This document shows, piece after piece, positions 34,977 through 46,200 of a DNA stretch of 64,000 nt (within the stretch, counting starts at the first letter, position 1; each line of letters opens with the position of its first letter). The stretch comes from Lumbricus terrestris. Its lineage: Eukaryota; Annelida; Clitellata; Crassiclitellata; Lumbricidae. The DNA is taken from assembly GCA_949752735.1 (NCBI GenBank), contig OX457037.1:14974932-15038931 (forward strand), in the 5' to 3' direction. The notes beneath the pieces were generated by a model. That model saw nothing but the letters and a program-made list of their open reading frames with translations, was not told where the DNA came from and did no database searches. The position numbers and the translations under genes are program-made.

Positions 34977-36020
34977 CAGTGGCGTAGAAAAGGGGGTTTC
35001 GGGGGTAAAAACCACCATTGGCCTACGAAACAAGTTTCTAAAGGTTATTAATATTTATCCACTTAAATAAGAAAACCAAAACAATTGCTTGGGGGCCGTC
35101 CATAAAGTACGTCACGCTATTTTTGAGCATTTTAAACCCCCCCCTTTCTCCTGTCACAAACTGTCACAAATCTCGGACCCCCCCTAAAGTACGTCACACT
35201 TTCGAACAAACTTTTTTTAATTAACACCTCATTAAAATTTAATCTAAAACACACTCCACTATTAAACTGTATTAAAATATAAAATTTCCACTTTAAGCGT
35301 GGTGTAATTTTGTTTTAATATACGATGACAAATGAAAGTGGGTATTTATTAGATAATACAATGGCTTCAATGGTATCATATATTTTAAAGAATGATGTAA
35401 TATAATTGTTTCTAAGTTCATGATAATAATGATTAAATTATATAAATATTATCTCTGAATCCTCAAAATTTCGCATTATAATAATTACTGTAAAAATTAA
35501 ATTCCGAATTTGTCGCTCAGTGACATAATTAATGTAGCGGACAACATAGAAATGATAATACTTCCGGCATGACGAAAGCAAGGCTATACGTAAAACAAAG
35601 CTTCGCAACAGCATAATAGCGCTCCTAGCGAGAGAAATCGTGAACAGCACATTCAGGAGATACGCATTTCATGCTATTTTGACATAAAACTAATTCAAAT
35701 GTTTCACAAAATTTCTGAAAATTATTTTTAAAGCTATTAAATTCTACTAAAAAAATTAATTAGAAATAAAATTTAAAAAATAAATGTGTGACGTCACACA
35801 TGGCCTGACCCCCTCTCCTGTCACAAACTGTCACACTTTCTTACCCCCTCCCCCTGGAGCGTGACGTACTTTATGGGCGGCCCCTTGTAGTAACAATTGT
35901 ATTTCTTACTTTATTTTCTTTGTTAGTTTATTCCCTTTTTATTTTCTGTAATAGGCCTACCGTTGGGAGTCATAAACCCCCAAACCGCTCCCCCATCATA
36001 AATTCATGGCTACGCCCCTG
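34977..36020. mobile_element. hAT-type element, interrupted by a TTG-flanked MITE
   Basis: Ends CAGTGGCGTAGAAAAGGGGG and TTCATGGCTACGCCCCTG. Exact 8-bp duplication CACTCAGT (34969-34976, 36021-36028). The inner 793 bases are a separate MITE. The related element at 62465-62727 lacks that insertion. Confidence 0.9.
35092..35884. mobile_element. 793-base MITE, GGGGCCGTCCATAAA family
   Basis: ~27-base inverted ends (GGGGCCGTCCATAAAGTACG / its near-complement). Internal inverted CTGTCACAAACTGTCACA blocks near both ends. TTG at 35089-35091 and 35885-35887; the paralogous unoccupied sequence near 62609 has a single TTG. Confidence 0.9.
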
Positions 36021-36774
36021 CACTCAGTATAACCTAGGCAAGGGGTTCTCAGACTATGGTACGCGTACCTCTGGGGTGCGCCAGACGCCGGTAAAGGGTA
36101 TACGCAAAAAAAACTCCAGAAATATTCATTTTCTTTGAGTTTGTGGATTTCGTGTCCATCTTTCTTTGATTAGCAATGATTTTTAAAGTGGAAATAAATA
36201 GCAGTATCGTCATTTATTTCGTTCATAACATAACCTATGATTAGACTCACACATGCCTACTTTATAGGTCAAGTGCATGCAATTACATATCTGTGTTTAG
36301 GCCGGTAACTATAAATTTAAAACAATATGATGTATAAATGGTCGAAATAACCAAAGCCATAAATTCTCATATATACAGACTCATTAGGCTATAGTCTTAC
36401 AGAGCTTAAATAGGAGAGCTAAATTTGCCTATTATAGGCCTATAAGGATTAATTTCTGGTCGAGCTTTAAAATTTGTGATTCCTTTCAGCACGTCATGCC
36501 CGAGTGAACCTAGTTTTTAAATTAGTCTTGCTATAAAAAACAAATATGGCCTAAATTTTCGTTTGAAATTGACAAATATTAAACCAGATAATTTTTTTAT
36601 TAGATCTATAAATCATTCTGTGCTAGTCAAAACAAGCCCAAAGCACTATGATGCTATAGGTTAGCTCTTTCTTACAGAGGTCATAGACCAATTTCCCTTT
36701 TTGTTGATAGGCTATGTTTACATGATTTAAAACTATACACATATTTTAAATTGTGCTCCCTATATAGTATATAC

Positions 36775-36941
36775 AGGGTTTAAAGTGGGTGGGAACGGCG
36801 TTTCCACTGCTCTCGAAATTCTGGACCTGCTCAACTGATTGGAACGCTGGAAACCCATGCATTCCAATAAGACTCTTCATCAGCGTTCCCACTGCTCAAA
36901 TTCAGCGTTCCTACTGCTCACCCAAACCACTTTAAACACTG
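36775..36941. mobile_element. short inverted-repeat element
   Basis: CAGGGTTTAAAGTGGGTGGG faces its diverged complement (CCACTTTAAACACTG), with GCGTTCC(A/T)ACTGCTC repeated inside. No clear target duplication. Confidence 0.6.
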
Positions 36942-36943
36942 CC

Positions 36944-37030
36944 TATATCGTCTGTTTAGAGTGCAATGGTTCTAACTCCAATGCATTTAGCCATGGAGTT
37001 AGCACCATTGCACTCTAAACAGACGATATA
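36944..37030. repeat. near-perfect hairpin, 37-base arms, 13-base loop
   Basis: Arms 36944-36980 and 36994-37030 pair at 36 of 37 positions. The left arm starts TATATCGTCTGTTTAGAGTG. It abuts the preceding inverted-repeat element and may be a tiny foldback or a small-RNA precursor. Confidence 0.85.
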
Positions 37031-37140
37031 TACGACTATGACACACGTGTCACCAATGATTAAAAGGACTTTTGGCTATCGCTGCAAGAGGACTTCGCAA
37101 TGACATTTTGTTTCTGATCTGACTTTGCTGGGGGTACACC

Positions 37141-37396
37141 CAGGGGTGGATCCAGGGGGGCCAATCCGGCCATGCCCCATCCAAAAAGTGAATGGGACGT
37201 GCCTCCCCCCGTTTGGTTTCAACAAGCCATTAAATCAACGCAGCGGGAGAGAAAATCAGGATACTAGTGAGGTCATTACTCCGATCAGAAATGACTGATG
37301 GCTAAAAAAGGTCATCAACTATTTTGGCGGCTAAAACGGTATCTTTTTCTTGGAAATTGGACGAATGACTAAAAATAATTTCTGTATCCGCCCTTG
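37141..37396. mobile_element. 256-base hAT-type MITE
   Basis: Ends CAGGGGTGGATCCAGGGG and TGTATCCGCCCTTG; flanks GGTACACC and GGTACGCC (7 of 8). Nested in 36041-37458. Same family as 32273-32589. Confidence 0.82.
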
Positions 37397-37734
37397 GGTA
37401 CGCCATCATTAGATTTGTTTACTTGGGTACAATAAAAATTAAGTTTGAGAACCGCTGGCCTAGGCACATACACTTGTAGCTGACTTCTTAAGGGAAGTAC
37501 AAAACATACACTTCAGAGGGACAAGTTTTCCTCCCCCACGGTTGCAAACAGTTTTGCAGCCCTGATCTAAGCCTACTTTCCTTATGTTTGGTTTTATAAT
37601 TTGGACGACGTCGTCCATTCTGTTGTAGTCTGAACTTGACAACTTAATAATTATATAAAATCGAGTTTTTATGAAAGGTCCCATTATCATTTTTATAACA
37701 AACAAATGTGAACATGTAGCCTACCGTTCGAGTT

Positions 37735-37821
37735 TGACTTCGCGGGTGACCGAAAGTGGTGGAATGCCCTCCCACTTGAGCTGCGCCTGTTTCCTAGATC
37801 ACTCTCTGACACATTCTATAA
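37735..37821 (+). pseudogene. LINE 3' coding end, part 1 (split by an 8.75-kb insertion)
   Basis: Reads WNALPLELRLFPRSLSDTFY, the conserved tail of CR1/L2-like reverse transcriptase ORFs. It continues in frame at 46571. Upstream text (ACCGTTCGAGTTTGACTTCG) recurs at 47165. Confidence 0.85.
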
Positions 37822-38361
37822 TAGGGTGACCATTTTCTGGCCATCAAAAACCGGGACACTTTTTTTTGGAAAACTACCAATAAAGTGTAATTACTTAGCT
37901 ACAGGACATAGGCGTAAACGAAGTCCTATATTGGATACTCCAGGGAACACTAAATATTGTAGTCTGTTGATTATAGTAGAGTGCTAGCCCGAGATTTTGA
38001 ATCTCTGAAATAGCCACCTTCGGGATTTGAACCGCTACTCTCACGCTCTCTTCCACAGACGCGCGGCCGCCAGCTCTCTTACCCATGAAGCTAACGTGGA
38101 CTAACAGAGAAAGAGTAGACCATACATGCGAAGACTTGATGCTGACTTTGGGGGACGAACGAGCGGTCAAAGGATGATGATCGAGGCGCGAAGCGCGGAG
38201 CAGAAGGAGAGGTTTGGGGAGGGGATGTGCCCCCTTCCAAAATCGAAAGTGTTTGAATTTCCACACTGAAATGGTAGCATTTTAGGCTGTCATTTTACAA
38301 AATTACTCATCATTTCAGGGTTGATAGTCGTGGTTTAAGACTTCAAAAGCGTCGCCTCTAA

Positions 38362-38985
38362 TTGTTAGACCTACGTTTTTCAAATTTCCACGCTGTAAAA
38401 TTTGGTGACATTCTTAAGCTGTCATCACAAAAGTCTCACATCTATGCCGACGACACTCAATTATTCATATCTTTCTTCGCTCGCTCCTTCTCAGACGCAC
38501 TAAATCAGCTACATAACACAATCACTCCGATTTCAGCCTGGATGACCGCTAATCTGCCCTGCCTCAACACCCTCAGCGCATCCATTACAAAATTGTTTCT
38601 CTAACCTACAGCTCTTCAAACCTCTCATCCCTACTATATTCGTCGACTAATCACCATCCAACCGCCCTGGTCTACTGGCTCATCATCATATCTTTCTCTC
38701 TCGTCCTCCAGTATCATCCTCTCTGAAATTCTGCAACCGCTCATTAGTCTATGCTGCACCAGCTCTTTGGAACGGACTCCCAACATACCCCCGCCTGTTC
38801 GCTCATCCTCCTATCTCTCAAATCTCCCCTCCAAATTCAACCTCTCCTCCGCTTGCACTCTCCTCTGCTGCTTTCCATTCACGTCTGAAAACCAAACTCT
38901 TCAAGCTATCCTTTCCAGATTCCAATCAGGTTCCATCACCCAACTACCACCATCACCGACAACCACCGTAGCACCACAATGTCTC
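38362..38985 (+). pseudogene. LINE reverse transcriptase relic with YADD box
   Basis: SHIYADDTQLFISF (about 38425-38475) is the RT catalytic motif of a CR1/L2-like LINE, followed by ISAWMTANLPCLN. After a break, the 3' domain appears in another frame (VYAAPALWNGLP..., FHSRLKTKLFKLSF at 38870-38920). Part of the palm-to-C-terminal region is deleted. Confidence 0.8.
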
Positions 38986-39189
38986 CTCGGCTTGACCTTC
39001 TCGGATTTTGATCTGATATAAAAAATCTCTGTAAACTACAATTCTTCTCAGATTAATTACTTAGATACCACAATATTTAAACACACCGGTAATAATGGCA
39101 CAACTGTACAAACCAAAATTTTCCTTAAAGACACAGACATAGCCTACATCAGCTAGTTCACACCTCATCATATCACCCCAAGCACATCT

Positions 39190-39600
39190 TCACGGGAGCA
39201 CTCAAATTCCAATTGCTAAGATTTAAACGCATCATTCTGTTCCCTACCAGCTGATTGCGATACAGCATGCGCCACACTCTTCAGACCCCTGTGTAAGCGG
39301 GGTTACAGCCGTAGGATGCTTCGCAGGGCCAAACATGACATTTGGCACTCCCAGGAAAATTCTTTAATCAAAAGCTATGCAAACAATGGTAAAACCAAGG
39401 GCCTGAGTGAACTATTACCACTGGTGGTTCCCTTTAGCACCTTATCCACACACCTAACCAATAGATGGAGAAACATCATTTCTCAAAACAAACGGTTCTC
39501 ACACTTACGCATCATAACGACCTATTCTAAACACAAAAACCTCAAACAAAAATTAACTTCAGCATCCATCTCACTGGATTCTCCCCCCCCCCCTTCTAAA
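39190..39600 (+). pseudogene. retroelement fragment (possibly Penelope-like)
   Basis: Upstream frame FTGALKFQLLRFKRII, then CKRGYSRRMLRRAKHDIW and LVVPFSTLSTHLTNRWRNII. The order resembles the region after the RT core in Penelope-like or related elements. Two frames are used, so it is broken. Confidence 0.5.
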
Positions 39601-40801
39601 CAACTGGGAAAATTAGGATTAAACCCAAAGTAAGCCCAACACACCACCCGTACCCATCGGAGATGCAACGAGTGGCAGGTTGTGCCAGTGCATATTTCAT
39701 GATTGACGTCCTATGGCACCACGCCTCTCGTTGTTGAGCCTCAGCTTTTAGCTGTTGATATCCCTCCCACTTCATCCAGTCCAGAAGCTTCTGTTTAGGT
39801 CTTCCTCTTCCTTTGCATCCCTCTATTCTTCCCTCTATTAGTCTATTATTTCCCTCATAAGGGTGTCTCCTCTCAGTATGTGACCAATCTAGTTTCTTTG
39901 TCTTTTCCTTATTGTGGTGATCATCGCTCTTTCCTCCCCCCACCATCCGTAGCACCTGCTCGTTCGCCATGTGCTCCGTCTAGCTAATCCTTTCCATCCT
40001 CCGACATATCCAGATTTCAAAAGCCTCCAATCGCTTGATGCCTTTCTTCCTCATGGTCCACGTTTCAGACCCATATAGAGTCACACTCCATATCATCGTT
40101 TTGATTAGCCTTTTCTTGAGGTCTCTGCTCATTCCTCTTGCTCTCTTATCGTCGTGAATGCCTCCTTTCACATCGCTCTCCGTTTCCTGACTTCGTTGTG
40201 GCGTCTCTCGCATCCTCTGTGATCAGGCTCCCCAGGTAGCAGAACTCCTTTACCTGCTCAACCTTCTGACCATTAATTGTTATCGTCATCGTTGCTTCCT
40301 CCTTTCTACTGATCTTCATCAATGTGGTCTTTTTGATGTTACATTTCATCCTGTATTCCATAGAGACAGAGTTTAATCCCTCCATCATCTTCTGAAGGTC
40401 TTCTTCCTTGCCCGCTAGCATTGCATGATCGTCGGAAAATTTCAAAGCCTTCACCAATCTGCCTCCCACCTTTATTCCCTCTTCTGTGTCTTCCAATGCT
40501 TCTCGGTTCTTCGATGTAAATACTGAACAGCAGTAATGAGAGCGCGCACCATTGCCTTGCTCCTCTTCCAATTAATCCTTGTTTTGAGTATTCACCTTCG
40601 ATTCTAATCCTCACTTTTTGACCCATATCCTATGAATCTTCTATCTTTTCAGTCAATTCCAATCCGTCGTAGGGCCTTCATCAGTTTCTTCCAATCTACT
40701 CTTTCAAATGCTTTCTTTTGATCTGCAAAACACACATATACCTCCTAGTTATGCTCGAGGCTTATCTCTGTTAATATTCTGAAAGCTCAGATGGCATCTC
40801 T

Positions 40802-41255
40802 CATAGCTCGAGGGTACGTATGGTACGTATTTTATTGTTTGAAAGGTACGTACGTATTTTAACGTACCTTATTGAAGGGTACGTAAAAGGTGTAAAAGGT
40901 ACGTTACAACACTTAACCATGGCACATGCTATAAGTCATTGTGCATTTGTGCATGAAAACATTACATATCACGAAGTTTTTTTTATTAAAATGTTAAAAA
41001 AACACTTAACACTACTTTGGTCCCTTGTCAAGTACTCAACTTATTGGTGATATTCTGTGTCTTTGTATGCAATTATGCAAAAGTGAACAGTGCACAAAAG
41101 AATAGTGACTCTGCGTTCGGTGAAGCGTCAAAACACTTACATATAATAATACTCAGAAATAAAATACGCGTATGGTACGCGTATTTTATTCTTTGAAAGG
41201 TACGCACGTATGATACGCGTACCTTATATAAGGTACGCGTACGCATCGAGCTATG
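40802..41255. mobile_element. 454-base hAT-type MITE with GGTACGT-rich interior
   Basis: Inverted ends CATAGCTCGA. Exact 8-bp duplication GCATCTCT (40794-40801, 41256-41263). Removing it rejoins the RTE frame at RDAI. The interior repeats (G)GTACG(C)GTA words near both ends. Confidence 0.9.
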
Positions 41256-41394
41256 GCATCTCTTGTACCCCTTCCTCTCCTGAACCCGAATTGGTCTTCC
41301 TCAAGGCATTCGTCTGCCTCTGCCTTAGCCTGTAATCTTTTTGCCATAACCTTTAACAGAGACCTTGAGGCATGTGCTAGCTTTTGTTTCGTAT

Positions 41395-41612
41395 GTTTGT
41401 ATGTGCACGTCTGATAGCGCCCCTTCAAGCTCCCTTGAGGCGCTCCAACTACACATAATTCCTGCATCGGAGTTTCACGCCGAAGCGCTGAGCAATTGCG
41501 AGTGACTTGCCCAAGGTCCATACGCGGCGACTTGAGGTGGATTCGAACCTGCAACCCCTTCGGCTGCAAGGCGACGAACATACCCACTACACCACCGCGC
41601 CCCACAATTCTA
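41395..41612 (-). mobile_element. tRNA-derived SINE
   Basis: Minus-strand member of the 3414 family: GGGGCGCGGTGGTGTAGTGG head, GGTTCGAATCC B box, CGGCGTGAAACTCCGATGC body and a GAAGGGGCGCTATCA tail. Inserted in the RTE relic. Confidence 0.85.
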
Positions 41613-41947
41613 TTAGTAAGCCTATAGTACGGTGATCATCACGCTTTGTCGCATTCTGCTTCTTTTTCATCGGGGTCATGACGGATTGCATGAAGTCCTC
41701 TGGCCATATTCCTGTGTCGTATATCTCCTGACACAACCTTACAAGTTCCTTCGTTGCATTCTCTCCTAAACTTTTGAGTAGGCCTACTTCTGCCGGGATG
41801 TTATCAATTCCATCTGCTTTGTTGTTTTTCAAATCCTCTATTGCTACTATCAACTCCTCTGTTACTACGGTATGTTTGGACCTAGGTCGATCATCCCCAT
41901 CTCCCGTAAGAGGGTCTTCCTTTAACTCAGTAGATTTGTCCTTGCTT

Positions 41948-42245
41948 CATGGGCGGAGTTTATCAGGGTAGGGGCTAAGCCACCCCCCAATATGTCCCAT
42001 ATTCATTTTTACCGTGTAAATGGTATCTTTTTCCGGGCCTGGCCTCCCCTAAGAACTTTCAAGTAAACGACTAAAAGAAGGTCATCAACTTTTTTGGCCG
42101 AGGAAATGTAGTAGCCTACTTTTCACGAGATTTGAACTTGACGACTAAAAAAAGGTCAACAAGTTTTTTGGGCGCGGATAGTTCTGAGTTCTGGGCCACA
42201 TGTTTCCAGCCCCCTCCCCAAGAACGAAACCAAACTCCGCCCATG
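41948..42245. mobile_element. 298-base hAT-type MITE
   Basis: Inverted ends CATGGGCGGAGTTT; flanks CCTTGCTT and CCCTGCTC match at 6 of 8, so the duplication is eroded or the call is less certain than the others. Contains repeated AAGGTCA(T/A)CAA.TTTTTTG. Confidence 0.7.
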
Positions 42246-43124
42246 CCCTGCTCTGATAGAGTTCCTTCACATATCCCTTCCATCTTCTTCTTACATCGCT
42301 GGCATCCTGTAGTAACCTCCCCTCTTCATCCTCTGTGGTAATTCCTCTACCTGTCGTTGTTCTTTTTGTAGTCCTCTTTGTCGCACCTTCCTGATTTCTG
42401 CAGATCGCCAATGACTCTACACTCTTCCTCCCACCACTCCTGCGTTACCTGTTGACCTTCTTAGCTCATTGTTTAGGTATTCCTGTTTCGCCATTGCTCT
42501 GCTCTATACTAATGTCATCTTATACCATTTACCAGTAGGCCTACATTAATCTACAATATTACTTCTTACAAGGCTCTATCAACAACCTTAGATGTAAACG
42601 CTGACGGTATAATTACCGTCCTTCTGGCGAACTCGTGAAATGTGTTGAAAGTGGTATACAAGAGAATATGACATGTCGATCAACGTGGCAATTAAAGACG
42701 AAAAATGTCATGAAAAATTAATACAGTAGCAACTGCAATTGCTATTCCAGGCTCACTCCAAGCTTGACTCTGTAATTTCCACAGCATCCACTCTATAGCT
42801 TCTAAAATAAGCGCAAGAGAAACAATCCAGAACCCTCTTGCCTGCGAGGTGACCAAAACACCCAAAGACCACCATCATAATTACTTCATTTGTCAGAAGT
42901 CCCTTAGCGTATCTATTAATAAATTTGTAGCTTGGAAGAAGTGATTATGGAGGCTAATCAACTTGACTAATTAAAACAAATTATTCCATTGCTGAACAGA
43001 TGTTTGCCTCTCCTCTACCTGGAGGCAACACTGGCTTCTTGTGATGTACCGGAGAAATTCTGTATTTTCTTTGCCTAATGGCGTCGGCCTCCTGGTAGGA
43101 GATAGCATTAGATTAGGCTATATT

Positions 43125-43161
<37 letters not shown>

Positions 43162-43245
43162 CCGTCATTTATCTATGGGGACTTAAATGGTAGTCCGCCA
43201 AATAATCACAGGATAGGGCCTACACGATTTTAGCAGCATTCTTAC

Positions 43246-46200
43246 CCAGATGAAGTCTGCAATTTATCGATACGCCCGTATCATTCGTCCAAATCCAGTT
43301 GGCTGAAGGACTGATCTCCTGAATCTGATGGCGGTATTGACATAGAAATGGAGAAGTGTTTGAGTCATAGATGATGGCCTGTGGCCAATGAGAATCGTTG
43401 AAGTCCGTTCTATGCCATCCAGGAGTATTATCCGCTGAGCATTTCCAATATGCGTTCGTCACGATGTCAGCACCGATTGAGCCAAGGATTCCTGAACAGT
43501 TTTCTTCACTGGCACTTAACGCTCTGACAGCGATTAAGCTGGATGATGCCGGAATAGCGATGTGGTCAGGGGCAGTCCAGTTTGTGCTGTTGCGCAGAGG
43601 GTAATCGAGGTTATCGACGAAGAGGAGGACCAAACTTTTGTCAGCCGTTAAGATCAGCGTCATTGTTGACACTAAAATACAACAGTAACTATTTTGAAAC
43701 AAATATAGAAAGACGTCCTATAGCCTACTTAACAGATACGCAAAATCAGGATGAGAAATCTTAGTAAATCTCAAGAAAGCCTGGCAACATTTAAAGCTTG
43801 GACAATAGATAGGCGTAGGCCTAACGAATACTCAAGTCAACCAGGATCGATCTAGGTAGGCTATATAAATATTATCATAAATCAAGCTTGAATTTGCTTA
43901 TATTGACTTAGGCCTACTGACTTATGGCCCCCGCGAGGCTTCCGCCCGCATCAGCCGCTCCTTTATGGACAGCCTCCAGTCGTCCCTGTCCTGCGCTCTC
44001 CGCGCCGCCTCTCCCACGTTTAGTCCCATCCTCAGGCAGTCCTCCTCTGCCACATCCGTCCATCGCTTCCTGGGTCTGCCTCTTCTCCTCTTCCCATGCT
44101 ATCCATATTGAAGTTTCTTGATGACTCGGATTGTAGGGCGACTGATCATGTCTCTCCCTCTTCCCTGGTTCAGATTTAGCCAGGACCGAGTCCTGATGCC
44201 CGGGAGAGACGACGAGGACGTACTGAACCTCCTCCTCCCAACAAAACGTTATATTAACTTAGCTCAAAGAAAACGACCATCTAGATTTCTGCGTACCGGT
44301 ACGACATCTTCTCATCCATTGTCTAAAAATCTGCGTTTGAAGAATGAGACTTTGATTTTTGGCAAGTGACTTGTAAATCAAGCATTTGTAGAATTATGTA
44401 ATTAAACGTCTATTCGGAGAATGATTTGTTTCACATGAATATTAATATAAGACCAGATATTTGCAAAAAATAATTGCTGAGCACGCATATCTTTATAACA
44501 TAGGTTGCTTTTGTAAAATTTTTAAAAATAAGTATGCGACCCTGGAGCACTAATTCCTCGACGCCGCGCCGCGCCGCCAACGCCGCCATTTTGTCGGCAC
44601 GCCGCCGCCGCCGACCATAAATGACCGGCGCGCCGCCGCCGACACTGTCAAGTCGGCGCAGGGCTCTGTAGTAGACCCTATAGTGTACTTTGACGAGGTT
44701 CAAAGTTGCTGATATCTTGGAAGACTGTTGTTTAAGTTAGGTTCTGTCCTGCGAATGCTTTTTTAACATATCGATGCAAGCAGAGATTAATCTAGACGTC
44801 TCTGGGGAAGTTCCCCCAGAATGACAACTCTCCCCCAAAAATATCTTGAGCTGTTGTTAACATGCACACAGGTAATACTCCTCCCCCCAGAAAAATTGTA
44901 TAGCCTACGGAGAACTCTCCCGCCCAGAAACCGGACAGGTATTGTTCACATGCAGTGAAATGTCAAATCTGAAATTCTAATAACAGAAATACCGATAAAG
45001 GTCATCAGATTTTAAAGTATCCATGGAATTTACTGTTTCGGGAAAAAGTTTGGTGAAAGATGTGAAATACTAAGAAAAGGTTGTCAGAAAAAATGACCAG
45101 CCAAAACGGTGTCGTTGGTGTCTGGCTCGCTCAGCGGTTGCCGCCCGCCAACCAATCCTCCCAAAACGACATTTCCCCCACCCCAGAAGCCTGATTTCCC
45201 CCTCCCCCAAAGCAGAGGGACAAGATCAAGGTGTCATCTCAGTTAAATTTAACGATGAGCATAGACTTCCGTAGGCCTATAGAAATCTACAACCTGCTCT
45301 AGTTATCAGCAGGGCTGTTAATATCGCGATAAAGTATCGCAATACTTGGTATCGCCGATACTTTTTTCAGTATCGCGGCGAGTATCGCGATAGTTTATTT
45401 TTGTTGGTATCGCATGCGTATCGCCGATACTTTTTTTTAGCCTGTCAGCGATACTCGATACCAATACTTTTTTCACAATAATTTACATGGTTTCTGATCC
45501 GCTTGAATAAGTGTCTCTTTGGTGCGATCTCACCGATCTGTGATCTTTGACCGGAATGGACGGAAATCGAGATCTATAAGCTTAAATAGTCAAATGACCG
45601 AAAACGTGTCCTTTATTTAGTATGGCTAAGTGGTAGACTTATGGAAAGCATGTATTAGTAGGTACTGCTTGTACTGCTTAACACTGTTTAACGGGCAATG
45701 GCGTGTGCTTTTTTAGTCATTAAACTTTAAAACTTATCGAACAGTATTGGTAAAAGTATTGGTATTGGTATTGCAATACTTTTAAGAAATAGTATTGGTA
45801 TTGGTATTGCCAATACTTTTATTAGTAAGTATTGGTATTGGTATTGCCAATACTTTTTCCCAGTATTGTTAACAGCCCTGGTTATCAGTCAGTGAGTGCA
45901 CTAGCTGAGTGCAGTACTCTTTCATAATTGCGAACACTGTTTCAACCGTCGCTCAGTGTGTAATCTAGTCCAGAAGAATATTTAAGGTTTCTGGTGAGGG
46001 GAGGGATAACGAGCAGGAAAAGAGGTTTGTGGAGGGTAGGCCTATGTGCCGCTCACCATTAGACTTTTTGAAATCTCTATATTACAATGGCAGGGTTTTA
46101 AGTTGTCATCTGAAAGAAACTGCTGTACTATTCCAGCGCTGGCATGACTCCAAATCCCATTACGGCCACGACGCGACCTGCCGAAATCGCTATGCTATAG

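Larger units (their letters stand above)
36041..37458. mobile_element. 1.4-kb hAT-type element
   Basis: Left end AGGGGTTCTCAGACTATGG, right end the complement of CCAGCGGTTCTCAAAC. Exact 8-bp duplication CCTAGGCA (36033-36040, 37459-37466). A related left end occurs at 58747. Two other elements and a hairpin are nested inside; no transposase frame seen. Confidence 0.88.
39640..42480 (-). pseudogene. RTE-like LINE, degenerate, with three later insertions
   Basis: Minus-strand segments in order: RRRWKGYVKELY (~42300), NNKADGIDNIPAEVGLLKSL (41830-41770), DQFGFRRGRGTRDAI (~41270), then after a MITE the RT core with FSDDHAMLAG at ~40435 (the usual A/V of the catalytic box is replaced), CYLGSLITEDA, LYGSETWTMRK (~40065) and GRGRPKQKLLDW (~39800). 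Frames change repeatedly. Interrupted by a SINE (41395-41612) and two hAT-type MITEs (40802-41255, 41948-42245). Confidence 0.85.

Noticed and set aside
43398..43604. Plus-strand frame
   Set aside because: Antisense shadow of the gene D domain exon.
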